Shown here: in pieces, positions 1 to 11,517 of the stretch | How positions within the stretch are numbered: position 1 is the stretch's first letter | Layout: every line of letters starts with the position of its first letter | Notes under the pieces: generated by a model | The model's input: the letters and a program-made list of their open reading frames with translations, nothing else | Told to the model about the DNA's origin: nothing | Databases searched by the model: none | Assembly: GCF_043641665.1 (NCBI RefSeq) | Contig: NC_092197.1 | Coordinates: forward strand, 16,064,148 to 16,128,147 | Reading direction: 5' to 3' | Source: Enoplosus armatus | Taxonomy: Eukaryota > Chordata > Actinopteri > Centrarchiformes > Enoplosidae | DNA length: 64,000 nt | Position numbers and translations under genes: made by a program

Positions 1-400
1 AAGTTCAGCAGCCAAATTCACAATTTTAAAGCATGTATAAATGAGAAGCCAAGTCAATAATCATGGTCAACGATTAATAAGTATGGTTGAGCAGCATACT
101 TGCCAACCTCCAGATATCATAGCCTAAATTGGGAGACTAAACCTAACCAGAGTTGTTAATTGTTAATTTCAGAGACTGTTTTCCTGCATTCTAGTGAAGT
201 TATGGAGTAATTGTGTTGTCAAAATGTGGAGGACAGGGGAGAAGGTGACTCATGGGACTCTTAGGGGAATCTGGAGGGTTAAATATATGAGCCGATATGA
301 TTGAATTTTGTTCACATATATTGTTAGTGGTTGCTATAGGTGATTTGATTTTCAAATTGTAGTACTCACCTTAAGGGTGTAACATTGGTTTGGAAAAAAG

Positions 401-462
401 GGATTTAAATACCATTTTCTGCATTTCAAAAGGATTTAAATACAATTTTTCTGCATTTCTAC
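401..462. repeat. 31-bp tandem duplication, two copies
   Basis: Two adjacent units of 31 bp (401-431 and 432-462) both begin GGATTTAAATAC and both contain TTTTCTGCATTTC. They differ at only a few bases. This looks like a simple local duplication, with no sign of a function. Confidence 0.75.
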
Positions 463-2962
463 AGGCTTTTATCATATCCCCAGCTACTTAAATGCACCAC
501 ATTATGATTAAGATGGCTATGCTTAGTTTAACCATCAAATTGGTAAATATACATCAGAAAAAGGTTTCTTACTCTCTGCATGTTTAACCCAGAACCCTAC
601 TGAGCGCCATGCTTTGGTGTTCAATTAGGGATATAAGCTATACTTAAACTTAATAAAACTGGTAGATATGTGTGCACATTATTTATGGCACTATCAACAG
701 TCAATTTACTGTGACTGACAACACAACCACGCGCTATATACTTTATATGCTACATACTATTGGTATGTAGCTCACCTGTTGCTGATTTCCCCATCAGCCA
801 TGTGCCCTGCTGCCGGCCTCACCAGCTGTACCTTGTCAGCCCGTTAGTTTCTGCATAGCCCTTTTAGAGGGCTTTTCAATTCTGCTCTTTGTTTGAGTTG
901 ATTTGTCTGTCTTTGCCTGCCTACTGACCTGTTTTCTACCCATCTGCTCTTCATGTTTTCCTCTACTTTTCTTCAAAGTAAAATTAAACTGTCTCAGTCT
1001 CTTTTCCACATTTGCATTCTGCTACTGTGAAAGTAAATGCAAACAACTGTAACTTCAACTTTCTGTAATTTGTGCATTAATAAAACAATATCAGCTAATT
1101 CATTATTTAGGTTGACGACATACTACGACTGCCATGTATCCATTGTTAGAAATATTTAGGGAATGAGCTGTTCAAATTGTTACTGCAAAAATGCGACCTT
1201 GCAATTTAATTTAGTTTGGCTTCCTTCTCCAGTCATGGCTGCACTGCTCCCCTTATAGTGACAACCCAATTTATCAGCCTGAGAGCACAAAGAGGAAAGT
1301 GATTGCATCATAGGCCAATGAAGATAACACAAAGACATTGATGGGTCTGATATTGAGAAGTGATCACTGCCAGCGTTAGTTTTCACAGTCAGACCTGTGA
1401 AGGTTTTTTTTTCTTCATCAGTTCAGTCAACTCATGTCCCCTGCAGGTCCCTCACTTTAATTGGAAAAAAAGAAGAATAATCAATCTGAGATCTGAGAGT
1501 CTTTTTGCCTTTTCTTACATGAGCGCAAAGAAGTATTGATTGAACTTCATCTAATGCAGAGTTTGAGTATGTGAAGGCCATTACATTGGGACAATTATTT
1601 TATGTTTTTCTTACAGCACAAATGAAGACAAATTATACCAAATTAACCAAATTAAAAGCATCCTTTCATTTTTGTCATTAAAACCTAAATTTTGTTTTTG
1701 GTTTCTTTTTTGTTTGTCAGCAGGGCATCTAAAAACTAGATCTCAGTGAAATTTGGTATAACTTTAAGGTTAGCAAAGAGAACTTTTCTGCCTTCCCTGT
1801 AGTGATTTAGCACTCCTATATCTGCCATCTGTCGACATTTCTGGGATTTTTAATTTATTTTCTATGCATTTTTTTAACCACGTCAGGTAATACACTAAAG
1901 TTACATATTCGGATGAGCCTGAAGAAAGTTATCATTTGCGTTTTGATATCCCCTCCCATTTCATCATCAATGGTTCCCAAATTCTTGTGGGCCCTACCTG
2001 TGCCTTTGCAACTGGATTTTGATGACACATGCACACATTTTTATACCATGGTCCTGAGAGAAATGATATTTAATTTAAGTTGTATTCTTTTAGAGTTGGA
2101 ATGACAAACTTGACAACATAATTTGATGCCTTTTTAGAATTTGGTGCCATGTTGTTTATAAGTGGTGCTACAGGAACATGACACATTTGTTAAATTGTCC
2201 AAAACTGATGATTCAGACCCTCTTTGCATTTAGCATAAACCTTCCTTGTACAAAGCACTAATGTTCCTGGACAGAATTTAGGTGTTCTACAAAAATGACA
2301 TCTAGATTGTGCAGCCTTGGTGGAGAGTACTCTAAATGCATTGTCACACTTCTAGGTCTGTGAAATGTCACAAAAAATGGAAAAACTGAAATGAAAAATG
2401 TTGTTGTGAAAGTAACGGTGTTAAGGATGCTGTTGAAATTATACATCATCTTAGATATTTGTTTTATATTTCTGGGAAAGTGTGTTTTTGAAATGTTGCC
2501 TTCTGGATTTTTCATCTGAAATGCATGTGTTCTTTTTGGAATAACACCATTTCATTTCACTCTGGACCAAAAAAATCAATATACTTAAGTTGGTTTTGAT
2601 AACTTTATTGTATTTTTTTGTTTTTCAAACTGAAAGCACCTATCTGCGGTGAAAGTATACGTTATGAATAATAACGTTTGCAGGTTTAATCTGATGCCCA
2701 ACCACAAAAGCAAGAAGGAACAGCTGTGCCTGTTACTCTATTAATTCCAGAGATTGCTTGTGCAAACTGTGTGAAGAAATATGTTGAAAACGCTATTACA
2801 GCAGTGTTTTCCAAACTTATCAAAATGACAGGAAATGATTGAATATTAGCCCATTCAAGTGAGTCTCTTTGTTCAGCCGTGTGCACTGGTGTACAGCTTT
2901 GTCTGACTTATTAGCTTTTTAATACTGTGCATAAATCCATTTATAGAGTCTGTGCATGTATA

Positions 2963-2987
2963 TATGTGTGTGTGCGTGTGTGTGTGA
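2963..2987. repeat. (TG)n microsatellite, interrupted
   Basis: A run of TG dinucleotides broken by one CG step. A second, shorter TG run lies at 3443-3457. Confidence 0.85.
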
Positions 2988-3089
2988 GCATTTCCAGGCC
3001 CCTTCACCTCTGCCAGGCCCGCAAAGTGTGAGGTGGTGGAGCATAAAAGATCAAAAGTTACAATATGATAAAAATAATTACACCTGAGT

Positions 3090-3288
3090 CAGTTATGGTG
3101 CTAAATGAAAAGTCAGGGGATCCCCAAAGTCAATAGGATTCATCCTCTTGGCACCACAGATATCTGTATCAAATTTCATGCAATCCATCCAATAGTTGTT
3201 GAGATGTAAGATAATTGGTGGACTGAAAACCAACCGATAGACCGACATTGCCTTCCCTAGAGCCATGCTGCTAGCATGGCTAAAAAAA
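3090..3288 (-). repeat. Dispersed repeat family F1, copy 1
   Basis: Reverse-strand copy of a repeat that occurs at least eight times in this window. Its hallmark on the other strand is CAACTATTGGATGGATTGCC; here it reads as CAATCCATCCAATAGTTG near 3180-3197. The copy ends at AGAGCCATGCTGCTAGCATGGCT, near 3259-3281. Very similar sequence is widespread in percomorph fish genomes as far as I recall, but I cannot give it a firm class name. It has no coding capacity. Confidence 0.75.
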
Positions 3289-3525
3289 ACAGTGCCGGCA
3301 TAGGATGTTTGTCATTGATTTTACCTCATACATTTTATATGTAATCATTATATCATATGCTAAGACTTGTGGATTTGTCTGAATGTTTGGCTTGAATGAG
3401 GTTGTTGCAGAAATAAAACTTTTACAAACACCATAAAATCAATGTGTGTGTGTGTGTTTGTGTTAGCGTGTTTGCAAGCAAAAAAGGCAGTTGTGAAAAG
3501 ACAAGAGAAATTAACTTTACATGTA

Positions 3526-4065
3526 CAGTGCTTAACAAATTTATTAGACCACCATCCAGTGTAAGGTGTTAGCCACCGCTGCCCTAAATTAACAGTATTG
3601 CTGATTACCAAAATATTTTATGTTTCTGTAATGGTTAATCCACCAGTATGTGCAAGCAAAGCTCTTTAATCAAAATGATATCTTTAATGCTAAAATATAA
3701 TTATTGTTGTTATCCATGAATTCTCAAATTTACTGTTTTACAAAAAAGCTGAAAAAATAGTAAAGCACATTATTATTTTTTGATTGAGATGCCAAATTAC
3801 AGTTATTTACTTGCATTCCTAAACAGAAAAATTGTTTTGTGGTTGCAAGAATGCAAGCTGTTATCAGGGCCAAAGGAGGTCATACAAAATATTAAGATAT
3901 TTGGTTAATATATGTGAATAAGGACTATTTAGTTGTTCCAGTTTGTTATTTGCCTGATAAATAACAACACAATTTTTAGTTTGAAACAAGTTTTTGACAG
4001 ATTTCTAAAATATTTGTGTTTTCTCATTTTTATGACAGGTGGTCTAATAAATTTGTTAAGCACTG
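3526..4065 (+). mobile_element. Tc1/mariner-like deletion derivative with perfect TIRs
   Basis: A 540-bp element whose first and last 28 bp (3526-3553 and 4038-4065) are perfect inverted repeats starting CAGTGCTTAACAAATTTATT. It is flanked by TA on both sides (3524-3525 and 4066-4067), the classic Tc1/mariner target duplication. Near the right end, a reading frame from about 3848 encodes RMQAVIRAKGGHTKY and a stop, which matches the usual C-terminal end of Tc1-like transposases. Nearly all of the rest of the transposase gene is missing, so this is a non-autonomous copy that lost its interior. The intact ends suggest a fairly young insertion. Confidence 0.92.
3848..3895 (+). pseudogene. Tc1-like transposase C-terminal remnant
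   Basis: Translation of this short stretch gives RMQAVIRAKGGHTKY followed by TAA, the conserved tail of Tc1-like transposases. There is no upstream catalytic DDE core in the element, so the remnant cannot act. Confidence 0.85.
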
Positions 4066-4067
4066 TA

Positions 4068-5227
4068 CCTAAAAACAAAAAACAAAAACAAAAAGACAAA
4101 CTTTTAAAGTCAACGTGAAGTCATTGAGTAAATCAAATAATACAAATAAAAAATGTAATTTTAGTTAGGAGAGATATTTTAAATTGTTACATCGTGTCTC
4201 CTGGAATAACTAATGAGTTAAATCAGTTTGAAGATTTTCAAGACACAATATTTGTTGTGTTGTCATCAATTTGAGGACGGTAATTGTTGTTCTTTATGTG
4301 CACTGAAACTGAAATATGGAAGTCAGTGACTCAGTTATACTTGCACTTAATTTTGACTGCTGCTATCCATTCCATCTGTATACACCATTATTTTATTAAC
4401 TTTATCTTTTGCAGAGAAGATTTAGTTTGTGTATTATTTGTCAAAACAGCTGTTCGAGAGAGACTTATTGACAACGTCTAGACAATAATTTTCCAGCTTA
4501 CTGCTGAGACATTAAACCCATGACAGTCTGAATTGAGGAACTAATCATGGAAATATTAAGATGTGATGTGGGCTGCTGAGTACTGAACAATCTGTTTAGC
4601 AGACCAAAATCACTGTGCCACAAGCCTCCTCCTGCTGTTTACTTATTCACGATTCTCGCACATTAACAGTAGTTGTGAGATATCTCCTGACTCACTCATT
4701 TTAGAGTGTGAAGCCTCAGTGAAAACTAGGCCTTGTAACTGGGCCAACTCTGTCAGCTTCTAGACTCAGGGGTGTTAGTATTGCATCTCTGATGTTCTCG
4801 AGGTAAGGTTGCAACTGGATCTCAAGAAAGTAGTGGTTTAAGTTGAAATAAGATGCCTTTTCTTGAATTGTGAGTTAAGCAAATGTTAATGTGTTAATGT
4901 TATTGACTGATCAGGCTGTGTCAGATGCCATCATTCTCATTTTTGTCTTATTCAAATTCAAATGAAGTACAGGTTTCTTTTATATATATTGTGGTACCTA
5001 ATGATAACAGTGCAGTCATAATATTAATACTGTGTAATACTGGAGGTCACAAAATCAATCATATGACCTATGCAATATATCTGTGCTTTTTGCCAATGAT
5101 GAAGCTCTACTAGATTCATCAGACCATAACCTGCAGCCTGACCAACATGCTGAAGAGCCTGAAAGTGAGGCTCTTGCTTTACTAGTTGATCTACAACCCA
5201 AATTAGCCAAAATAATTTTTCCTTCGC
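4068..5227. other. Non-coding stretch, nothing recognised
   Basis: AT-rich sequence without a supported gene, RNA or transposon signature. The short reading frames here show no known domain. Confidence 0.55.
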
Positions 5228-5577
5228 AGGGTGTCTGGGGCTCAGCCTCAGGGACAGGGTGAGAAGACTAGACATCCAAACGGAGCTCCGAACTGTACCA
5301 CTGCTTTTGAGTTGCGAAGAGACAGATGAGGCAGTTCAAGATGCCTCCTGGACGTCTTTCCTAGAGAGGTATTTTAGGCATGTCCAACTGGGAAAAAACC
5401 CCAGGGCAGACCCAGAACAAGCTGGAGGGATTATATATCCTATCTGGCCTGGGAACGCCTTGGGACTCCCCCAGGAGGAGCTGGAAAACAAAGCTGGGGA
5501 GAAGGACATCTGTTTAGCCTGCTGCCATCATCACTTTCCCATGACCATGGACCCAGATTAGAAGCGAAGAATAGGTA
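5228..5577 (+). pseudogene. LINE 3' end (RTE/Rex3-like ORF2 C-terminus), frameshifted
   Basis: The stretch starts GGTGTCTGGGGCTCAGCC and carries recognisable pieces of a fish non-LTR retrotransposon ORF2 C-terminus in several frames. These include RRLDIQTEL and PLLL, then KMPPGRLS, then RDYISYLAWERLG, then PQEELENKAGE. The pieces lie in order but change frame, so the gene is dead. The end (CCCAGATTAGAAGCGAAGAA) corresponds to the usual GGATAAGCGGAAGAA tail that precedes GATG repeats. Assignment to the RTE/Rex3 group is from memory of these families; the 3'-end-only length is typical 5' truncation. A second fragment of the same family lies at 49912-50016. Confidence 0.8.
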
Positions 5578-6099
5578 GTATAAGATTGCATTTATTTGTA
5601 GTAATTTAAGATGAATCATGACACTACATTCTTATCTATTTCATGTTGAGTACTGTAAGTAAATTAAACCGCATTAGGAGTTGTGTTGTAGGGTGAGTGG
5701 CTAAACCGTGTACACATATACATAGGATTTAGTCCCTTGGTGATTAAATAGATCATTATTCCCTTGGTGATTCCATTATTCAACAGGATTAGTCATCTGT
5801 TGATAATGTTTATCGTCTGTTTATCTGGATTAATTCTGGACTGGAATGATACCTATTCACGTCCTTTTGATCAAAAGAGTTCATGAATGGGAGCGAATCG
5901 CAGGGTTTCTACCTTGGCTCCCTAGATGAAAATGTTTGGGAGATTTCCACTCTGCTAAACTGTCTGTCGCTTTCTTCTGTCCAGTCACTTGCTGCTTCCT
6001 CCTCCTTCCTCTCTAATAAGAGGCAGGTGTCTGGGCCATGTTTTGGCTCCTCTTGGAGAGATATCTCACTCAAGCCATGTGTAGGGGCATTATTCTGCA
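5578..6099. other. Non-coding stretch before DIRS-like fragment
   Basis: Contains a local near-repeat of CCCTTGGTGATT (near 5733 and 5761). A 136-codon reading frame begins at 5883. Its first half shows nothing recognisable, while its end runs into the DIRS-like fragment that follows. Confidence 0.5.
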
Positions 6100-6290
6100 G
6101 TGGCCTTTTCATCTCTGACCTCCCATGGGCAGTTCTTCCTGACTGGGACAGATTGGTGGCAGTGAGGGCCAACCAAACGTATCACCTTTTCGTATCATGT
6201 GCCCTGCAGTTGACTGTTTGCCCCTTGCTAGATTTGTTTCAAGAGTGGTGGCACTGCTGCATGCTCATGGAGTGGATGTTTGAGCTTTCC
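6100..6290 (+). pseudogene. Possible DIRS-like retrotransposon fragment (upstream of RT)
   Basis: Translations in two frames give W-D-R-L-V-A-V, then CALQL, then ARFVSRVVALLHAHG. These resemble the segment before the reverse-transcriptase core in fish DIRS-like elements, where a GY.LQF..PP.F.GV pattern is usual. The match is degenerate and needs a frame change. It gains weight because a clearer RT piece in the same orientation begins 450 bp downstream. Alternative: chance resemblance. Confidence 0.4.
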
Positions 6291-6737
6291 TGAGAATATA
6301 CTGTGTGTAACATCAATGGTTACAAAGTGCATATGTTTATGAATACATGGTCTTGGTGGACAAGATTGATGTGGATATACAGGTTAAAAAAATGTTAACT
6401 TCTCCTAGCAACCACTACTGCAGCCGCTGAGTCAGTTGAGAATGACATGGGCAGGACAAATATGTAACTCTGCACTGATTGGTTAACGACCAAACAGATA
6501 TCAGCTAACATAATAAACACGATGTCAAGCTAAAGTAATAACAGGGAATGAAATGGCAAATGGCCAGTACTGTAGATAAAATGACAATTAAATCAGACTC
6601 CCGTACTGCATGGCTAACCAGCCAGGACCAGTTCAAGTGAGGATCCCCTAAGAAATGAACTTCTTGGTTATGTTAATTTGACATAAATCCTACAAACACT
6701 ATGACTGGTCATTCCAGTAGTCTGTCTTTTATCCATG

Positions 6738-6900
6738 CAGGAGGTAGAGATATTATCCTGTGAGATTCAGAAACCACTCAAAGAGGCAGTATTACTGGTT
6801 CCTGTGGAGGACAGAGGGGTTTCTACCTGACTATTTCCTGGTTCCCAAGAAAACAAGAGATATGAGATTCATTCTAGATCTTTACCTTCATAGTCCCTAG
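6738..6900 (+). pseudogene. DIRS-like reverse transcriptase fragment
   Basis: Frame 1 reads QEVEILSCEIQKPLKEAV and then LLVPVEDRG; after a one-base shift it continues LPDYFLVPKKTRDMRFILDL. The block VP..DRG..YF.VPKK...RFILDL is the N-terminal reverse-transcriptase signature of DIRS-like (and some Ty3-like) elements. A frameshift and a stop after about 50 residues show it is inactive. The rest of RT, RNase H and any recombinase are missing. DIRS rather than Ty3 is an inference from the spacing and from the upstream fragment. Confidence 0.65.
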
Positions 6901-7518
6901 CCCCTTTCAACATGCATTGTGTGCATCCTAGTGCACAGGTTAAAAAAATTGAATCACTGAATCATTGAACGTTATGGATACAAAATTCAGCCTCTCAATC
7001 CTTGTTCTTCCGTGTTAGCTCATTGGTCACACTTAAAAATGTAAAATTGTCTCCCAAAGGAGGTACTTAGTCCACAGCTTTGTTTAGTTTAGTCAGTACA
7101 ACGATGGACCCCACTATGTCGACTCTACAGGTATGTTTGTGACAGATGGTAGGTTCTGTACTGTTGTGGGGGATGGAGTACGGAGGGCTCACCTGCACCC
7201 CTATCATGCAGCACCAGTGAGGTCCAGTCACAGAGCAGATAGGCGCAGTAGGGAGCAATAAAGCTACACACCATATGGTGTACCATTCCTTGCCCTTCCG
7301 TCTTATTTCCCTGTCTATCAGTTTGTAGTGACAGGCTGATGATGTTGTACAGGGCAGTATCCGGACCCACAGGAGAAAGCCTGCCTGACAAAGACCATCT
7401 GGCATCCCATCATTATTCAGAGCAACCCCCAGACCCTCAGGACAGAGCCTGCCTGTCATGTAACACAGAGTTGTGTGAAATCCTATGACAAAACAATGCT
7501 ACATACGTTAGCAAATGA

Positions 7519-7519
<1 letters not shown>

Positions 7520-7557
<38 letters not shown>
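7520..7557. repeat. (ATA)n microsatellite
   Basis: About 12.7 uninterrupted ATA units. The polyisoleucine reading frame over it is an artefact. Confidence 0.97.
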
Positions 7558-7558
<1 letters not shown>

Positions 7559-9033
7559 CATTACTACAAACCATGGGGATAAGAATATCCCATTAAATGT
7601 AGATAAGCATGAGTTCCAGATTTTTTACATTCCCCAGCTACCAAAAACAACATTGCAATCTCAGATATTATCCATGAAAACCGCTGCGATACTGGAGCTT
7701 GGAGTATCCCAGCACCACACATCAATGAAACCAGCACTTGAAATATCCATTATCAGGCTCTTGCAGCAGATTATGGTTAGTGCTCTCTACATGTAGGTAT
7801 CATGTATCCACATCCTCCGTTTCAGGATTGGTCCCTCTTCACATTCAAGAGTAAGCAGATCCCTCATGAACTTTCTTTGTCCGTTTTTATTCCCAACATT
7901 TTTTTCCTCTTTTAAATTCAGGTTAGCAAGCTAATTGTAATTTAGACGGCACTTTGCAATTTTGTTGCATAGCAACAAGACTGACCTAATGCCGCTCGCA
8001 TTCTTTGATTTCTTGCTCTCTCACTTACTTGGAACATTCGCAGCTGTGCTTTTCATTTGAGCTGGAGAAAAAAGCCCATACAATCATAGCCTAGTTGACA
8101 GACTCACAAACAGGCACGAGGAGGGCAGATAAAGAATAGAAGATTCCATCTGATGGCAGTGTGTTTCCATCATTATCCAGCGTTATCTCTGAGGAGACTT
8201 CAAAAATCCGATTGCAAACAGTAATATTATTAGAATGAAAGTTCATTGTGAGGTGATTTGCAAACTGCCATCTGTTGGTTAGTTTATAATTACATATTAT
8301 AGGATTTGAGAATAAGTCATGTGGAGAAAGCGCGTGCTTTAAACAACTGGATTCACATTAAACCAAGGCAAGCCTAATAATTCAACTAGGCCAACTGCTG
8401 GAATACAGGTTGCAAGTAAGAGATTAAAGCACAATCAATGGTCTCCTTCCTGTGTCCTTTTTACACAGACAGGTTAATGGCGCTCAGAGGGAACTTCAGC
8501 ATTAGTCCCCTCGTTAAAGACTGACCTGCGCTGATTTATCTGGAGTGTGAGTGAGGTTGACGAAGCAGCAAGATTTAGAAAAGGATTAATCACTCGGTCA
8601 ATAATGTTTGTAGAGTTGGATCCCAAATCTGAGCTTCATTGCTTTAGAGAACCTATACTCACTTTGTATTTCCAAGTTATAAAACAAGTGTACTTTACAT
8701 ACACTTGTAATAACGCAATAATTTAGTGACAGCAGTGTGAACGTAGCAAGCATGCGTGTGAGCATGTGAGAGACAGAAAGAGGGATGTTGGGAAACTGGA
8801 CTGAGAGTGCTCACATTTTTCAGTTTCACATGTAAGGTTTTCTCGAGTGACATTCAAGATCATTGAAAAGCCTTTAACCTTTAGACCGAGAGGTAGGGAA
8901 ATTACATGATTCCACTTCACGAAGACAGATGCTATTGTGTCCCAGCAGATGTGAGATTAAAATAGCAGAGAAGCCAGAGAGCATGAGTCTACTATGATCC
9001 AGGAATGCAGACGTTCTGTAGCAGTCCAGCCAT

Positions 9034-9035
<2 letters not shown>
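7558..9035. other. Non-coding stretch with possible conserved block
   Basis: No gene or transposon recognised. The block about 8040-8420 is free of obvious repeats and rich in TAAT-type and other short motifs. That composition is common in vertebrate non-coding regulatory DNA but proves nothing here. Confidence 0.4.

Positions 9036-9066
<31 letters not shown>
9036..9066. repeat. Poly(C) run of 31 bases
   Basis: Thirty-one uninterrupted C residues preceded by CATTG and followed by TTACC. The polyproline and polyglycine reading frames across it are artefacts. Such a run can form G-quadruplex or i-motif structures and is hard to sequence, so its exact length is uncertain. Confidence 0.95.
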
Positions 9067-9619
9067 TTACCTCTCTGCCGTGCATGAAAGGAAGAATGCG
9101 GTTGTGCTTGTCTGTACCTTGAGAGACATGAATGTTGAAAGCATACCAGACAAATTGTCAAATATAAAGCAAAAACATATAAAAGGCAAGCACATCACAC
9201 CACAGGCACCAATTTTGGAGATTAGACATTTGTCTAAAGTTGGAGGTTCAATTTGGTTGGACTTCAATCAATATTTTTATATTAACAGTGGACCAAAAGA
9301 CCAGGTGAATGTGAATGGGGTGCTCATAGTGATGAACTCGCAGAGAATTATCACCCTACTTTGCAGTTCACTTCAGTTCTATATGGAGCATTTTATTGCC
9401 TCTCAGCTCATTGTTTTGGTTTTATGGCCTGCAACTTTACTGTTCTAGTTCAGTCTCAACACTCTCATCAACCTCATTTCCGGCCGCAGCAGGCAGCTGT
9501 TTTTATTGAAAAAACTCCCTGTACACTCCCTGCCCAGCAGCCAATAGCAAACAGACAAAGTTAGCAATTAGCTGATCAACACAGTGGAGCATCAACAACT
9601 AAAGGGCCACATATTTCTC

Positions 9620-10020
9620 TCTGGGCTTTGAAGCCAATTCGACATAGTGGCCAGACCGTGTAATTACAACTCCCGGGTCAGACACGTGATGCACACTGGG
9701 CCAAAAAGACTTATTCATTTACAAACATATTTATATCATTATGTCCTAAAAGTTGTAAAATTCATTAACTGCTGAATCCAGTTATTTTCCTAGGCATAAT
9801 GAACGGCCATCAGAGACCGAGCAGTTGGGAGGTGGGGTTAAAGGAAACGCTAGTGTGCTTGCTCTATGGGCCGCATGATGCAGAAGCTATGCGGAAGATC
9901 CAGGTAATTTTATACCCAGAAGTCAAACTTTTTTTGGCTTCTTGCTCCGCTGAGCAACGCTCATAGGAACTAATGGAGCCCCGCCTCCAACGTTGTATCC
10001 AGTTCTCTCTATACATTCAT
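9620..10020. repeat. Probable dispersed fish repeat, class unknown
   Basis: The segment runs from near GACATAGTGGCCAGACCGTG to about TTCTCTCTATACATTCATGG. It includes ACAACTCCCGGGTCAGACAC and a GC-richer core around GGAGCCCCGCCTCCAACG. I recall closely similar sequence as a dispersed repeat in other percomorph genomes. There is no clear TIR, tail or coding capacity, and no second copy was seen in this window, so the class stays open. Confidence 0.45.
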
Positions 10021-11466
10021 GGTGCTGGACAGGTAGCATAAAGAGCTTGTTTACTGAAAACAGCTGTCTGTTGCTTCAGGATTGTTGCGAGCAATTAGAC
10101 CAAACTATACATTAAACGTGCTATGTAGAGTTGCAGAATTTGGTGATAATTCTTACAACTAGATGAAAGACATAAATACAAGCGCACCTGAAGACTTAAA
10201 TAACCATCTGTGTAAATACAAAGAAACACAATGGAATCATGTACAATAAATATATATGCCTCATAACCTTCCTCACAAAATAGCATAAAATACAGCACAA
10301 AAAACTCACAGCGTAACATGAAACATGAAGTTCATCCAAACACCACCTAATCCATTCATCAACAGTTAAAACATCGTCACCTCACATGACCGCTAACCCG
10401 TCATTTTTTAATATGAAAGGCTCATCATCAGCCGCATGTAAGATACAGCAATTGGTCACCCTGTTGGAGCTTCAGAGGAGAGAAGCGCCAACTCTCCAGA
10501 GATGAAGAGGACACTCAAAAATCTTTCAAACCTTTAGAAGTCATCCTCCCACTTAAAATGTGAGGCAGCTCAGGCAGTTTAACACCAGTGATCCTACAGG
10601 CCACTTTCACTATTACGCAACATGTCCTTGTCTCCTGTGCAGTGATTTCCAAACCATGTAATGATAAAAAAGTAATAGCTGTATCTACCAGAGGGCTGTC
10701 AAGTGTTTCACAAGCTTCTCATAAACCAGAGTTTTTTTTGTTATGGTGCTATCACAAAATGTCAATTGATAATGGCACATGGTTATTTAGTACTTTTAAT
10801 CTCTCAAGTGACCTTACTGATTACAGACTTACTGGGGATATTGGGCGTCCTTCTAAAATCAGCTCATGAATCTTTAGTTTTCATTACATGACGTTTTAAG
10901 AATAAATATATAATTAAATATAACGAAGAATCACCTACTGCAAATAGAGAAAAAGTGGTATTCATTCCTGTTTTGATATTCATCCAGCTTCATAAATCAC
11001 ACATTTATTTTTACAGCTCATAGGTCTTCAGCCATGACTGTGTAACATTAAAACATCAATATTTTTTTACTCTTCAGTCTATATCACAAGGCTTCAAATT
11101 GCAGTAGCAAAGATTTGCTTTAATAACGTAGATATGAGTAAATAAAACTAAGCCCCAGTAAAATCAAACAGCCTGTGGCCTGTAAGCATTAAACTCTTTC
11201 TGCTTCTATCCATGCTGATGACATCCCCATGCCAGTGGTACATATTGTGAAATTTAAATGGTGAATTGATTGACAATGTGTGTCGTAAAATATACTGTGA
11301 GTCATTAGACTGTAAGTCTCTTCTGAAAACATACTACTCACTTGAGAGCTTTTCCTAAATGTACATACTGTCTAAAAACAAAAAAAGGACAACTGATTTT
11401 GCGAGTTTGTGGATGTGAAAAACACATTATGGATGGGTGGCTAAATGCACAAAATATCTCCAGGTG
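10021..11466. other. Non-coding stretch, nothing recognised
   Basis: AT-rich sequence with short reading frames only. No transposon ends, tRNA-like boxes or long inverted repeats were seen before the hairpin that follows. Confidence 0.5.
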
Positions 11467-11517
11467 GGGGCAGGTGGGGTTGGACATTGGGGCTCAATGT
11501 CCAACCCCACCTGCCCC
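11467..11517. repeat. Perfect 23-bp inverted repeat with 5-nt loop
   Basis: Left arm 11467-11489 and right arm 11495-11517 are exact reverse complements, separated by GGGCT. The stem is GC-rich (GGGGCAGGTGGGGTTGG at its base) in an AT-rich setting. Just upstream, CAGGTGGGGG and CAGGTGGGGT form a direct near-repeat. The structure could be a replication fold-back or a small hairpin RNA. No transposon features surround it. Confidence 0.95.

Larger units (their letters stand above)
1..3089. other. Non-coding stretch, no gene seen
   Basis: AT-rich sequence with only short open reading frames (up to 85 codons), no recognisable protein motif and no clear transposon end. It contains a small tandem duplication (401-462) and a TG tract near 2963-2987. 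I see nothing else that can be named. Confidence 0.6.

Noticed and set aside
7067..7459. 130-codon minus-strand frame with cysteines
   Set aside because: No domain, no splice context, and an equally open overlapping frame on the same strand; consistent with chance.
9005..9448. 147-codon plus-strand frame with a proline run
   Set aside because: The proline run is the translation of the C31 tract; the rest has no recognisable domain. The opposite-strand frame gives polyglycine for the same reason.
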